Notes: generated from the sequence alone by a model not told the origin. A DNA stretch of 64,000 nt from Delftia tsuruhatensis (GCF_903815225.1 NZ_LR813084.1:5604001-5668000); one strand, 5' to 3'; numbered from the stretch's first letter, positions 1 to 8,793 are shown. Translations and numbers: made by a program.

Positions 1-674
1 ATCGTGCTGCCTGCGGCCACGGCCGCCTCCAGGTCGCCCGTCATTCCCATGGACACCGTGTCGAAGCGCTCCAGCCCCGGCAGGCCGCTGGCGCGGATCT
101 GGGCGAAGACGGCGGCGGCGCGGGCATGCACCTCGCGCTGTGCCTCGAAGCCGGGCGCATCGTCGGGAATGCTCATCACGCCGCGCAGCGCCAGGCGCGG
201 CAGCCGCACGATGGCGGCGGCCAGCTCCAGCGCCTGCTGCGGGGCCACGCCGGCCTTGGTCTCGCCGCCATCCACGTTCAGCTGGATGCAGACCTGCAGC
301 GGCGCCATGCCCTCGGGACGCTGGGCCGACAGGCGCTCGGCGATCTTCAGGCGGTCCACGGTCTGGGCCCAGTCGAAATGCTCGGCCACCAGGCGCGTCT
401 TGTTGCTCTGGATGGGGCCGATGCAGTGCCACTGCAGGGCCTCGCCGCCCGGCAGGCCCATGGCGCGCACGGCGGCGATCTTTTCCACGCCCTCCTGGAT
501 GTAGTTCTCGCCGAAGCTGCGCTGGCCGGCCAGCACGGCCTCGCGCACGGCATCGGCGCCGAAGGTCTTGGAGACGGCCAGCAACTGCACGGATGCGGCA
601 GCCCTGCCGGACTGCCCGCAAGCCGAGGCAATCCGCTCGTGAATCTGTTGAAGCTTGTTTTCAATCGTCGTCAT
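1..674 (-). CDS. yggS: YggS/PLPBP family pyridoxal phosphate homeostasis protein (3' end cut off by window)
   Basis: This is a PLP-binding, single-domain alanine-racemase-like barrel protein of the YggS/PROSC family. The family buffers pyridoxal phosphate and affects amino-acid pools; no enzymatic reaction is established. The first 224 residues are present. They include LLAVSKTF near residue 31, with the PLP lysine at about position 36, and SMGMTGDLEAA near the phosphate-binding end. The ATG at 674 gives the usual N-terminus; only the last few residues lie outside the window. The gene is divergent from pilT with 37 bp between the starts, an arrangement common in proteobacteria. Confidence 0.95.
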   Translation of the reverse strand, partial: MTTIENKLQQIHERIASACGQSGRAAASVQLLAVSKTFGADAVREAVLAGQRSFGENYIQEGVEKIAAVRAMGLPGGEALQWHCIGPIQSNKTRLVAEHFDWAQTVDRLKIAERLSAQRPEGMAPLQVCIQLNVDGGETKAGVAPQQALELAAAIVRLPRLALRGVMSIPDDAPGFEAQREVHARAAAVFAQIRASGLPGLERFDTVSMGMTGDLEAAVAAGST

Positions 675-711
675 AATTGCCGCCAGCGTATCAAACGAGG
701 GAGCGAGATCC

Positions 712-1755
712 GTGGACATCACCCAATTGCTGGCATTCAGCGTCAAGAACAAGGCCTCCGACCTGCACCTGTCTGCGGGGCTGCCCCCGATGATCCGCGT
801 GCATGGCGACGTGCGCCGCATCAATGTCGATCCGCTGGACCACAAGACCGTCCACGCCATGGTCTACGACATCATGAGCGACTCCCAGCGCAAGGCCTAC
901 GAGGAGTTCCTGGAGGTGGACTTCTCGTTCGAGATCGAAGGCCTGGCGCGCTTTCGCGTCAACGCCTTCAACCAGTACCGGGGCGCGGCCGCCGTCTTCC
1001 GGACCATTCCCAGCAAGATCCTGACGCTGGAGCAGCTCAATGCGCCCCGCATCTTCGCCGACCTGGCCCTGAAGCCCCGCGGACTGGTGCTGGTGACCGG
1101 CCCCACGGGCTCGGGCAAGTCCACCACGCTGGCCGGCATGGTCAACCACCTCAACGAGACCGAGTACGGCCACATCCTGACGGTGGAGGACCCCATCGAA
1201 TTCGTGCACGACTCCAAGAAGTGCCTGATCAACCAGCGCGAAGTCGGCCCGATGACGCAGTCGTTCTCGGCCGCGCTGCGCTCGGCGCTGCGCGAGGACC
1301 CGGACGCCATCCTGGTGGGTGAAATGCGCGACCTGGAGACCATCCGCCTGGCCATGACGGCCGCCGAGACGGGCCACCTGGTGTTCGGCACCCTGCACAC
1401 CTCCAGCGCCGCCAAGACCATCGACCGTATCATCGACGTCTTCCCTGCCGAGGAAAAGGAAATGGTGCGCGCCATGCTCTCCGAATCGCTGCAGGCCGTG
1501 ATCTCGCAGACGCTGTGCAAGACCAAGGACGGCCAGGGCCGCATCGCCGCCCACGAGATCATGCTGGGCACCAGCGCCATCCGCAACCTGATCCGCGAGG
1601 CCAAGGTGGCACAGATGTACTCCACCATCCAGACGAGTCAGAATGTGGGCATGCAGACGCTGGACCAGAACCTGACCGATCTGGTTCGGCGCAACCTGAT
1701 CAGCCCGGCCGAAGCCCGTGCCAAGGCCAAGATACCGGAGAACTTCCCGGGCTGA
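712..1755 (+). CDS. pilT: Type IV pilus retraction ATPase PilT
   Basis: PilT is the hexameric cytoplasmic motor that depolymerises type IV pili and powers twitching. The 347-residue length matches the family. Walker A GPTGSGKSTT lies near residue 130 and the Walker B region DAILVGEMRD near 197. The PilT-specific AIRNLIRE retraction motif is near residue 289. The GTG at 712 is chosen because it follows a purine-rich GAGGGAG site and gives the canonical MDITQLLAF start; upstream in-frame codons would overlap the yggS start. A cyclic-nucleotide-binding gene and pilU follow on the same strand. Confidence 0.97.
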   Translation: MDITQLLAFSVKNKASDLHLSAGLPPMIRVHGDVRRINVDPLDHKTVHAMVYDIMSDSQRKAYEEFLEVDFSFEIEGLARFRVNAFNQYRGAAAVFRTIPSKILTLEQLNAPRIFADLALKPRGLVLVTGPTGSGKSTTLAGMVNHLNETEYGHILTVEDPIEFVHDSKKCLINQREVGPMTQSFSAALRSALREDPDAILVGEMRDLETIRLAMTAAETGHLVFGTLHTSSAAKTIDRIIDVFPAEEKEMVRAMLSESLQAVISQTLCKTKDGQGRIAAHEIMLGTSAIRNLIREAKVAQMYSTIQTSQNVGMQTLDQNLTDLVRRNLISPAEARAKAKIPENFPG

Positions 1756-1786
1756 CCGACCACCGGCCCGCCTGTTGCCACGCGCC

Positions 1787-2419
1787 ATGAAAAGCATTTT
1801 CCGCATGCTGCGAAACGGCCAGGAGCCCTCGGGCCCGGCCTCGGAGTCGGCTTTCTTCACGACCACGCTGGCGGCGCATGGTTTCCTGGACCCGCACACC
1901 CCTCCCGTTCCCTGGGAGGCGCGCGCCATCGAGGTCGGTGCCACGCGGCTGCCCCGCGGCGGCGGCAGCCAGCTGGAGCAGCTGTGGTCACGCGACCGCT
2001 ACCTGGGCCAGCTCGATGCCGCCAGCCTGCAGCGGCTGAGCGACTACTTCATCTACGCGGCCGTGGCGCCGCAGCGCGACGTGATCCGCCAGGAGGAGAA
2101 CGGCAGCTTCATGGCCGTGGTGCTGTCCGGGCAGATCGCCGTGGAGCGCCAGCAGCCCTGGGGCGAGCGCATGCGCCTGGCGCAGACACGGCCCGGCGAC
2201 ATCCTCGGCGAGATGTCGCTGCTCGACGGCGGGCCACGCTTTTCCAGCTGCACCACGCTGACCGACTGCGAGATCGGCGTGCTCAGCGCAGAAGCCCTGG
2301 ACGAGATGATGGTCAAGGACGCCGCGCTGGCCGCCAAGCTGATGGCGCTGCTGGCGCGCAAGCTGTCGTTCCGGCTGCGCGCCATCAGCGTGCGCCTGGG
2401 CGAGGAGCAGCATACTTAG
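1787..2419 (+). CDS. Cyclic nucleotide-binding domain protein between pilT and pilU
   Basis: This 210-residue protein has a CRP/PKA-type cNMP-binding fold at about residues 55-175. The phosphate-binding cassette GEMSLLDGGPRFSS keeps the Glu and the Arg nine residues later, as in the PKA regulatory subunit. There is no helix-turn-helix after the barrel, so it is unlikely to be a DNA-binding CRP relative. The first 50 residues are poorly conserved in appearance. It starts 31 bp after pilT and precedes pilU, so it is probably part of the pilus-motor transcription unit. A role in coupling a nucleotide signal to retraction is inference. Whether it binds cAMP, c-di-GMP or nothing cannot be told from sequence. 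Confidence 0.85.
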   Translation: MKSIFRMLRNGQEPSGPASESAFFTTTLAAHGFLDPHTPPVPWEARAIEVGATRLPRGGGSQLEQLWSRDRYLGQLDAASLQRLSDYFIYAAVAPQRDVIRQEENGSFMAVVLSGQIAVERQQPWGERMRLAQTRPGDILGEMSLLDGGPRFSSCTTLTDCEIGVLSAEALDEMMVKDAALAAKLMALLARKLSFRLRAISVRLGEEQHT

Positions 2420-2525
2420 CGAAAGAATCCGCACGCCTGGCCCCGCCGGGCCCGGGCGGACGACCTGCAAATAACAATACAACCTGCGCGCCCATGCGGT
2501 GTGCAATGCCTGGGGGAATACGGCA

Positions 2526-3662
2526 ATGGAAAGAGATCAGGCCACCAAGTTCATCAACGACCTGCTCAAGCTCATGGTCAGCCGCAACGGCAGCGACTTG
2601 TTCATCACGGCGGAGTTCCCGCCCGCGATCAAGATCGACGGGCGCATCACCAAGGTGTCGCCGCAGCCGCTGTCGCCCGTGCACACGCTGACGCTGGCGC
2701 GCTCGGTCATGAGCGACAAGCAGATCGCCGACTTCGAGCGCACCAAGGAATGCAACTTCGCCATCTCGCCCCCGGGCATCGGGCGCTTTCGCGTCAACGC
2801 CTTCATCCAGCAGGGCCGCGTGGGCATGGTGATGCGGACGATTCCGCTGGCCCTGCCCACCATCGACAGCCTGGGCGTGCCCCAGGTGCTCAAGGAAGTG
2901 ACCATGACCAAGCGCGGCCTGTGCATCCTGGTCGGCGCCACGGGCTCGGGCAAGTCCACCACGCTGGCGGCCATGGTGGACTGGCGCAACGAGAACTCCT
3001 ACGGCCACATCGTGACCGTGGAGGATCCCATCGAATTCGTGCACCCGCACAAGAACTGCGTGGTCACGCAGCGTGAGGTGGGCCTGGACACCGACAGCTG
3101 GGAGGCCGCGCTCAAGAACTCGCTGCGCCAGGCACCCGACGTGATCCTGATGGGCGAGATCCGCGACCGCGAGACCATGGAGCACGCCATCGCCTTCTCG
3201 GAAACCGGCCACCTGTGCCTGGCCACGCTGCACGCCAACAGCGCCAACCAGGCGCTGGACCGCATCGTCAACTTCTTCCCAGAGGAACGTCGCGCGCAGC
3301 TGCTGATGGACCTGTCGCTGAACCTGCGCGCCATGGTCTCCCAGCGCCTGCTGCCCAAGCAGGACAGCAAGGGCCGCGTGGCTGCCATCGAGGTGATGCT
3401 CAACTCGCCGCTGATCGCCGACCTGATCTTCAAGGGCGAGGTCGCCGAGATCAAGGAGATCATGAAAAAAAGCCGCAACCTGGGCATGCAGACCTTCGAC
3501 CAGGCGCTGTTCGACCTGTTCGAATCCAACCTGATCACCTACGAGGACGCACTGCGCAACGCCGACTCGGTCAACGACCTGCGGTTGCAGATCAAGCTGG
3601 GCAGCCAGCGCGCCAAGTCGCTGGACCTGGCGGCAGGCACCGAGCATTTCGCCATCGTCTGA
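2526..3662 (+). CDS. pilU: Type IV pilus retraction ATPase PilU
   Basis: PilU is the PilT paralogue that acts with PilT to raise retraction force. The protein has 378 residues, against about 382 in Pseudomonas. Walker A GATGSGKSTT is near residue 137, with DVILMGEIRD as the Walker B region. The PilT AIRNLIRE motif is replaced by an unrelated sequence, which separates PilU from PilT. The ATG at 2526 is preceded by GGGGGA at good spacing; an in-frame ATG nine codons upstream is possible but less typical. Two GC-rich hairpins follow the stop codon. Confidence 0.96.
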   Translation: MERDQATKFINDLLKLMVSRNGSDLFITAEFPPAIKIDGRITKVSPQPLSPVHTLTLARSVMSDKQIADFERTKECNFAISPPGIGRFRVNAFIQQGRVGMVMRTIPLALPTIDSLGVPQVLKEVTMTKRGLCILVGATGSGKSTTLAAMVDWRNENSYGHIVTVEDPIEFVHPHKNCVVTQREVGLDTDSWEAALKNSLRQAPDVILMGEIRDRETMEHAIAFSETGHLCLATLHANSANQALDRIVNFFPEERRAQLLMDLSLNLRAMVSQRLLPKQDSKGRVAAIEVMLNSPLIADLIFKGEVAEIKEIMKKSRNLGMQTFDQALFDLFESNLITYEDALRNADSVNDLRLQIKLGSQRAKSLDLAAGTEHFAIV

Positions 3663-3701
3663 GGGCGTGCCACGCACGCTCTGAACGCGCCTTGCGCGCA
3701 C

Positions 3702-3748
3702 GGAGCCGGGGTCCCGGCTCCTTCCAGGGCCGCGCCATACGCGGCCCT
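3702..3748. terminator. Tandem GC hairpins after pilU
   Basis: Two perfect inverted repeats sit in the 122-bp gap after pilU. The first has arms GGAGCCGGG/CCCGGCTCC (9 bp, 2-nt spacer). The second has arms AGGGCCGCG/CGCGGCCCT (9 bp, 5-nt loop). Neither is followed by a T run, so they may be weak terminators or 3'-end stabilisers rather than classical intrinsic terminators. Confidence 0.45.
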
Positions 3749-3784
3749 GCGCCACCCGCTCCCACCACCTCTCAGGAATCCCCC

Positions 3785-4696
3785 ATGTCCGACTCCTCCA
3801 TCGCCGCCCGCAGCTATGCGGACACCGCCCCGCTTTCCGTCGCCTTCCTGGGACTGGGCGTCATGGGCTACCCCATGGCCGGCCACCTGGCCACGGCGGG
3901 CCACCGCGTCACGGTCTACAACCGCACGCAGGCCAAGGCCCGCGCCTGGTGCGAGGAGTTCAACGGCGGCCATGCGGCCACGCCGCGCGAGGCCGTAGCC
4001 GGCGCCGACATCGTGTTCAGCTGCGTGGGCAATGACGATGACCTGCGCTCGGTCGTGCTGGGCCCGGATGGCGCCTTCGCCGGCATGCGCCGTGGCGCCA
4101 TCTTCGCCGACCACACGACGGCCTCGGCCGAGGTCGCGCGCGAGCTGCACGCGGCCGGCCTGGCACTGGGCCTGCAGTTCATCGACGCCCCCGTCTCCGG
4201 CGGCCAGGCCGGCGCCCAGAACGGCCAGCTCACCGTGATGTGCGGCGGCGATGCCACGGCCTTCGCCACCCTGCAGCCCGTGGCCATGGCCTTCTCGCGC
4301 GCCTGCACGCTGATGGGCGACAGCGGCGCCGGCCAGCTCACCAAGATGGTCAACCAGATCTGCATCGCGGGCCTGGTGCAGGGCCTGTCCGAGGCCATCG
4401 CCTTCGGCCAGCGCGCGGGCCTGGACATTCCCGCCGTGCTCGACGTCATCGGCAAGGGCGCGGCCCAGAGCTGGCAGATGGACAACCGGGGCCGCACCAT
4501 GGCCGAAGGCAAATTCGACTTCGGCTTCGCCGTGGACTGGATGCGCAAGGACCTGGGCCTGGTGCTGGCCGAGGCCCAGCGCAACGGCGCGCGCCTGCCC
4601 GTCACGGCCCTGGTCGACCAGTTCTATGCCGATGTGCAGCAGATGGGTGGACGTCGCTGGGATACGTCGAGCCTCATCAAGAGGCTCACCCCCTGA
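3785..4696 (+). CDS. NAD(P)-dependent beta-hydroxyacid dehydrogenase (3-hydroxyisobutyrate dehydrogenase / tartronate semialdehyde reductase family)
   Basis: This 303-residue oxidoreductase has an N-terminal Rossmann motif GLGVMGYPMAGHL near residue 20. The family substrate-binding signature DAPVSGGQAGA is near residue 135, and the catalytic-lysine region GAGQLTKMVNQ near 180. Members oxidise 3-hydroxyisobutyrate, reduce tartronate semialdehyde, or act on related short hydroxyacids; the sequence alone does not settle the substrate. The ATG follows AGGAA with correct spacing. Genomic context gives no substrate clue, because the gene is flanked by pilU and a convergent envelope operon. Confidence 0.88.
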   Translation: MSDSSIAARSYADTAPLSVAFLGLGVMGYPMAGHLATAGHRVTVYNRTQAKARAWCEEFNGGHAATPREAVAGADIVFSCVGNDDDLRSVVLGPDGAFAGMRRGAIFADHTTASAEVARELHAAGLALGLQFIDAPVSGGQAGAQNGQLTVMCGGDATAFATLQPVAMAFSRACTLMGDSGAGQLTKMVNQICIAGLVQGLSEAIAFGQRAGLDIPAVLDVIGKGAAQSWQMDNRGRTMAEGKFDFGFAVDWMRKDLGLVLAEAQRNGARLPVTALVDQFYADVQQMGGRRWDTSSLIKRLTP

Positions 4697-4721
4697 GCGG
4701 CTGAACGGCCATCAGCAATGA

Positions 4722-4748
4722 AAAAAGCCGGAACATGTTCCGGCTTTT
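4722..4748. terminator. Bidirectional intrinsic terminator
   Basis: A near-perfect palindrome with arms AAAAGCCGGAAC/GTTCCGGCTTTT lies between two convergent genes. It has A tracts on the left and T tracts on the right, so it can stop the dehydrogenase transcript (+) and the dolP transcript (-). Confidence 0.9.
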
Positions 4749-4766
4749 GCTTTCAGGCGGCGGTGA

Positions 4767-5498
4767 TCATTTCACCGGCGTGACAGTGGCGCCCACGGGG
4801 GTGGACAGGCTGCTTTCCGTAGGGCTGGCGGGGGCACTGGCCGCTGCGGCCCTGCCGGAATCGTCGGTGGTCACGGGAGCGGACTGGGGCTGCATGCGGG
4901 CCAGCTCGTCCTCGGAGATGACCTCGACCACGCGCACGACCTTGGTCACGTCGTTGATGCCGCGTGCGATCTCGGCGCCGCGCCTGGCTTCGCGCGGGGT
5001 GACGATGCCCATCAGGAACACCACCTTGTTCTCGGTCACGACCTTGAAGGCCGAGGCCTGGATGTCCTTGGCGTCCAGCAGGCTGGCCTTGACCTGGGTG
5101 GTGATCAACGCATCCTTGGAACGCTGGCCCAGCGTGGAGGTGAAGGGCGCCACCACGACCTCGTTGAAGACATGGCGCACCGTGGCCTGCTCGCGCACCA
5201 GCCTTTCCACGGTCTGGCGGTCGGCCTCGTTGCCGGCCTCGCCGGTCACCAGCACCTGGCGGTTGTAGCTGGTGACGTTGATGTGGGCCTTGTCGCCCAG
5301 CACTTCCGCGATGCGGTTGCCGGCCCGCAACTCGATGCCCTGGTCTTCCACCTGGGTGCCGGTGGTGCGGCGGTCCGCCGCCGACATGCCGGCCATCACG
5401 GCGCCGCCGCCCACCAGGGCGACACAGCCCGACAGCGTGGCGCCCAGGGACGCGACGGCAAGCACACCGCAGGCAGCGCGGGACCAACGGAACTTCAT
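4767..5498 (-). CDS. dolP: Dual BON-domain outer-membrane lipoprotein (DolP/YraP-like)
   Basis: This 243-residue protein has a lipoprotein signal peptide with lipobox TLSGC (Cys 25). Two BON domains follow, at about residues 50-115 and 125-195, and then a Ser/Ala/Pro-rich tail of about 45 residues. In E. coli, DolP binds anionic phospholipid and supports outer-membrane integrity. Its ATG overlaps the diaA-like stop by 4 bp, matching the E. coli yraO-yraP arrangement. The low-complexity tail beyond the BON domains is longer than in E. coli DolP (191 residues). Confidence 0.85.
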   Translation of the reverse strand: MKFRWSRAACGVLAVASLGATLSGCVALVGGGAVMAGMSAADRRTTGTQVEDQGIELRAGNRIAEVLGDKAHINVTSYNRQVLVTGEAGNEADRQTVERLVREQATVRHVFNEVVVAPFTSTLGQRSKDALITTQVKASLLDAKDIQASAFKVVTENKVVFLMGIVTPREARRGAEIARGINDVTKVVRVVEVISEDELARMQPQSAPVTTDDSGRAAAASAPASPTESSLSTPVGATVTPVK

Positions 5499-6103
5499 AG
5501 AGGCATCTCCTGTTCGCCAAGTAACTGGGCATCCACGCCGTCGCACAGGCAGTGCAGCACCAGCGTATGGGCTTCGCGCACGCGCGCGGCGCGGTCATGG
5601 GGCACGCAGATGAGCACGTCGGTCTCGCGCACGCGGGAAGCCAGCGTGCCGCCCGTGCGGCCGGTCAGCACCACGGCCATCATGTCGCGCTCATGGGCGG
5701 CATCCAGGGCCTCGAGCACGGCGGCGTCGTTGCCGGTGGCCGACAGCAGCAGCAGCAGATCACCGGGCTGGCCCAGGGCGCGCACCTGGCGCGCGAGGTA
5801 CTGGGTGGCATTGCCGCCCGAGCCCGTGGCGCCCACGGTGCCCAGCAGCCCGCCGTCGGAGACCAGGGCCACGGCGGCCAGTTCGGGCCGGTCGCGCTCG
5901 AAGCCCGCCACGCACAGCGAGGCGAAGAGCTGGGCGTCGCTGGCCGAGGCGCCTGCGCCGCAGGCCAGCACCTTGCCTCCACTGGTCACGCAGGCCAGCA
6001 TGGCCTGCACCGCCGCCGCAATGGGCTGGCTCAGCGCCTGGGCGGCCTGGTATTTCAGGTCGGCGCTGTCGATGAAATGCTGTTGGATACGTTGCTCAAG
6101 CAT
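5495..6103 (-). CDS. diaA: SIS-domain protein, DiaA/GmhA type
   Basis: The 202-residue protein is a single sugar-isomerase (SIS) domain. It resembles DiaA, the tetrameric DnaA-binding initiation factor, and phosphoheptose isomerase GmhA. The nucleotide-sugar loop GKVLACGAGASA is near residue 43, and the second SIS motif LLLLSATGND is near 116. The E. coli motif GNGGSA is altered here to GAGASA, so enzymatic activity is uncertain. Synteny with yraN, rsmI and dolP favours DiaA over GmhA. The stop overlaps the dolP start (ATGA). Confidence 0.75.
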   Translation of the reverse strand: MLEQRIQQHFIDSADLKYQAAQALSQPIAAAVQAMLACVTSGGKVLACGAGASASDAQLFASLCVAGFERDRPELAAVALVSDGGLLGTVGATGSGGNATQYLARQVRALGQPGDLLLLLSATGNDAAVLEALDAAHERDMMAVVLTGRTGGTLASRVRETDVLICVPHDRAARVREAHTLVLHCLCDGVDAQLLGEQEMPL

Positions 6104-6175
6104 GGAGGCCCGATGATAACTGCGGCCCTTGAAGTCTTTCGTAGCCAGGCGTTATTTGTGCTGCAGCCGTAACGG

Positions 6176-6601
6176 TCAGGCGCCATCGGCATCGAATGCG
6201 GCCTGGAGCCATTGCACCAGCGGGGCCGCTCCGGGGTCGGAGGTCTCGACGAGCACCACGTCGAAGCGGCACGGTGGCGGCGCCGGCCAGCGCATCAGGT
6301 AGTGGCGCGCCGCCAGCACGATGCGCCGGCGCTTGGTGGCGCCGATGCTGGCGCCCGCGCCGCCGAAGGCGCGCGAGGCACGGCTGCGCACCTCGACGAA
6401 GACCAGGGTGCCCTCGCGCCCCCGCACGATGAGGTCTATCTCGCCACCGCCCCGCCCCGGCGTCCGATAATTGCGCTCGACCAGGCGCAGCCCGGCCGCC
6501 TGCAGATGGGCCAGCGCCGCATCCTCGGCCAGTTGGCCCCGGTGCCTGGTGGTGGTGGCAGACGGCCCCGCGCCTGCCGGCTTTTTCCCAAGGAAACCCA
6601 T
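6176..6601 (-). CDS. yraN: YraN/UPF0102 endonuclease-like protein
   Basis: This 141-residue protein belongs to UPF0102, a PD-(D/E)XK nuclease-fold family of unknown physiological role. RGQLAEDAALAHL near residue 21, GGEIDLIVR near 51 and the core FVEVRSR near 68 carry the family acidic residues. The Lys of the ExK motif is Arg here (EVR). The ATG at 6601 overlaps the first base of the divergent rsmI start codon, so the promoter of each gene must lie inside the other. Confidence 0.88.
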   Translation of the reverse strand: MGFLGKKPAGAGPSATTTRHRGQLAEDAALAHLQAAGLRLVERNYRTPGRGGGEIDLIVRGREGTLVFVEVRSRASRAFGGAGASIGATKRRRIVLAARHYLMRWPAPPPCRFDVVLVETSDPGAAPLVQWLQAAFDADGA

Positions 6602-7536
6602 TGACTACCTCTTTCGCCGCCGCGCTGGGCGCAGCCAAGGATGCCGCCGCATCCCAGCATTATCCGCAGGGCGCCCTCTACGTGGTGGCCACGCCCATCG
6701 GCAACCTGGCCGACATCAGCCTGCGCGCCCTGCATGTACTGCAGACCGTGGACTGCGTGGCCTGCGAGGACACTCGCCATACCCAGGGCCTGTTGCGCTC
6801 CTATGGCCTGGACCGGCCCGGCAGCCAGTTGCTGGCCGTGCACCAGCACAACGAGGCCGAGGCCGCCCAGCAGGTGGTGGCGCGGCTGCAGCAGGGCGAG
6901 CGCATCGCCTATGTCAGCGACGCGGGCACGCCCGGCGTCAGCGATCCCGGCGCGCGCCTGTGCGCGGCCGTGCAGGCGGCCGGCCTGCGCGCGATTCCGC
7001 TGCCCGGCGCCAGCAGCATCACGGCCGCCATCAGCGTGGCGGGCGCCGTCACGCCTTCGCAGGGCGAGGGAGGTTTCGTCTTCGCGGGCTTTCTGCCCAC
7101 CAAGTCGGCCGAGCGCCTGGCCGCCGTGCAGCAGCTGGCACTGCAGCCGCGCTGCACCGTGCTGCTGGAGGCGCCGCACCGCATTGCCGACCTGGCCGCC
7201 GCCCTGGCCACGCTGGGCGATCGCCCGGTGACGCTGGCGCGCGAGATCACCAAGCAGTTCGAGGACATTGCCACCATGCCCGCCAGCGCTCTGCCGGCCT
7301 GGCTGCAGGCCTCGCCCCAGCGCAGCAAGGGCGAGTTCGCCGTGGTCCTGCATCCCGTGGCCGCCCAGGAGGATGACGGCGATGCCCTGCGCGTGCTGCG
7401 CCTGCTGCTGGCCGAGCTGCCCACCAAGACCGCCGTGCGCCTGGCCGCCGAGATCACGGGCGCACCGCGCAACCGGCTCTATGACGCCGCGCTGGCGATC
7501 AAGCAGGCCGCCGAGGAGGACGGCGACGCGGAGTGA
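6601..7536 (+). CDS. rsmI: 16S rRNA (cytidine-1402-2'-O)-methyltransferase RsmI
   Basis: RsmI 2'-O-methylates C1402 in the decoding centre using SAM. VATPIGNLADISLRAL near residue 28, CEDTRHT near 58 and SDAGTPGVSDPGARL near 105 are the diagnostic motifs. The protein has 311 residues, slightly longer than E. coli RsmI. There is no in-frame ATG near the start. The TTG at 6601 has an AAGGAAA site and is the likely initiator. The stop abuts the stop of the convergent Hsp70-like gene with no gap. Confidence 0.95.
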   Translation: MTTSFAAALGAAKDAAASQHYPQGALYVVATPIGNLADISLRALHVLQTVDCVACEDTRHTQGLLRSYGLDRPGSQLLAVHQHNEAEAAQQVVARLQQGERIAYVSDAGTPGVSDPGARLCAAVQAAGLRAIPLPGASSITAAISVAGAVTPSQGEGGFVFAGFLPTKSAERLAAVQQLALQPRCTVLLEAPHRIADLAAALATLGDRPVTLAREITKQFEDIATMPASALPAWLQASPQRSKGEFAVVLHPVAAQEDDGDALRVLRLLLAELPTKTAVRLAAEITGAPRNRLYDAALAIKQAAEEDGDAE

Positions 7537-8793
7537 TCAGGCATACGCGAGGCCGGTGGCCACGCCTCCGAACAGGTCACCCTCGACCTGAGGCACGCCC
7601 GGGAAGGCTTCGCGCAGCGCATCGCGCAGCGTGCGCAGGGCCGAGGAGCCGCCCGTGAGGTAGATGGCGTCCAGCGCCTGGGGCGCCACGCCGGCCAGGC
7701 GCAGGCACTCCTGGGCGCAGGCCACGACCTGCTGCAGCGGGCCCTGCAGTTGCGCGTGCAGCACCTCGGGCGAAATGGCGGCGGACAGGCCCGATTCCAG
7801 CCAGCCCAGCTCGATGGGCGACTCGGCATGGCGCGTGGAAGCCTCGATCTTGGCCTGTTCCACCACGGCGGCCAGGCGGTGGCCTTCGCGCAGTTCCAGC
7901 ACGTCCATCAGGCGCTTGTGCAGGCGCTGGTCGCTGTAGTCGGTGCGCAGGTTGCGCGCCTCGGCCAGGGCCTTGGGCGAGTACAGCCACTGGATCAGGT
8001 GCCAGGTCGAGAGGTCGAAGAACACGCGGCTGGGCACTTCGCGGCCGCTGGGGCCGATGTGCCGGTAGCCCAGCAGCGGCATGAGCTGGGCCAGGTTGAG
8101 CCGGTGGTCGAAATCCGTGCCGCCGATGTGCACGCCGCTGGTGGCCAGGATGTCGTCGCGGCGGTCGCTGCGGCCGGCCTGCTCGGGGCCCAGGCGCACG
8201 ACGGTGAAGTCGGAGGTCCCCCCGCCGATGTCCACCACCAGTACCACCGATTCCTGCGTGAGGCGCTGCTCGTAGTCCAGCGCGGCGGCGATGGGCTCCA
8301 TCTGGAAGTCCACCTCGCCCAGGCCTGCGGCGCGCGCCGCGTCGGCCAGCGCCTGCTGGGCCTGGCGGTCGCGCTCGGGGTGGTCATCCACGAAATGCAC
8401 GGGCCGGCCCAGTACCACGCGCTCTGGCAGACGGCCGTCCAGCGCGGCACGCGCGCGGTCGGCGACGCGGCGCAGGAACAGGCCGATGATGTCCTGGTAG
8501 CTCACGAGCTGGTCGTGCACGGCCGTCTTTTCCTGCAGCAGTGCGCTGCCCAGCAGGCTCTTGAGCGAGCGCATCAGGCGGCCCGGCTCGCCGTCCAGGT
8601 ACTGGGCCATGGCGTCGCGGCCGAAGTGGGTGCTGTGCTCGTCCGTGTGGAAGAACAGGGCCGTGGGCATGCCGCAGGCCTCGCCTTCCAGCGGCAGCAG
8701 GCGCGCGGACTGGCCGGGCGCGCGCCAGGCCATGGCGGAGTTGGAGGTACCGAAATCTATGCCCAGCGTGGCAGGGGAGGAAGCAGTCGTCAT
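7537..8793 (-). CDS. Hsp70 family protein, YegD type (ATPase domain only)
   Basis: This 418-residue protein carries the Hsp70/actin ATPase fold but no peptide-binding domain. Phosphate-1 motif GIDFGTSNSA is near residue 10, phosphate-2 VDIGGGTSDF near 185, and the adenosine motif LTGGSSALR near 385. Its length matches E. coli YegD (450 residues), a DnaK relative of unclear function. The ATG at 8793 is preferred to an upstream in-frame start, which would run through the terminator of the VOC gene. It is monocistronic by context. Confidence 0.9.
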   Translation of the reverse strand: MTTASSPATLGIDFGTSNSAMAWRAPGQSARLLPLEGEACGMPTALFFHTDEHSTHFGRDAMAQYLDGEPGRLMRSLKSLLGSALLQEKTAVHDQLVSYQDIIGLFLRRVADRARAALDGRLPERVVLGRPVHFVDDHPERDRQAQQALADAARAAGLGEVDFQMEPIAAALDYEQRLTQESVVLVVDIGGGTSDFTVVRLGPEQAGRSDRRDDILATSGVHIGGTDFDHRLNLAQLMPLLGYRHIGPSGREVPSRVFFDLSTWHLIQWLYSPKALAEARNLRTDYSDQRLHKRLMDVLELREGHRLAAVVEQAKIEASTRHAESPIELGWLESGLSAAISPEVLHAQLQGPLQQVVACAQECLRLAGVAPQALDAIYLTGGSSALRTLRDALREAFPGVPQVEGDLFGGVATGLAYA

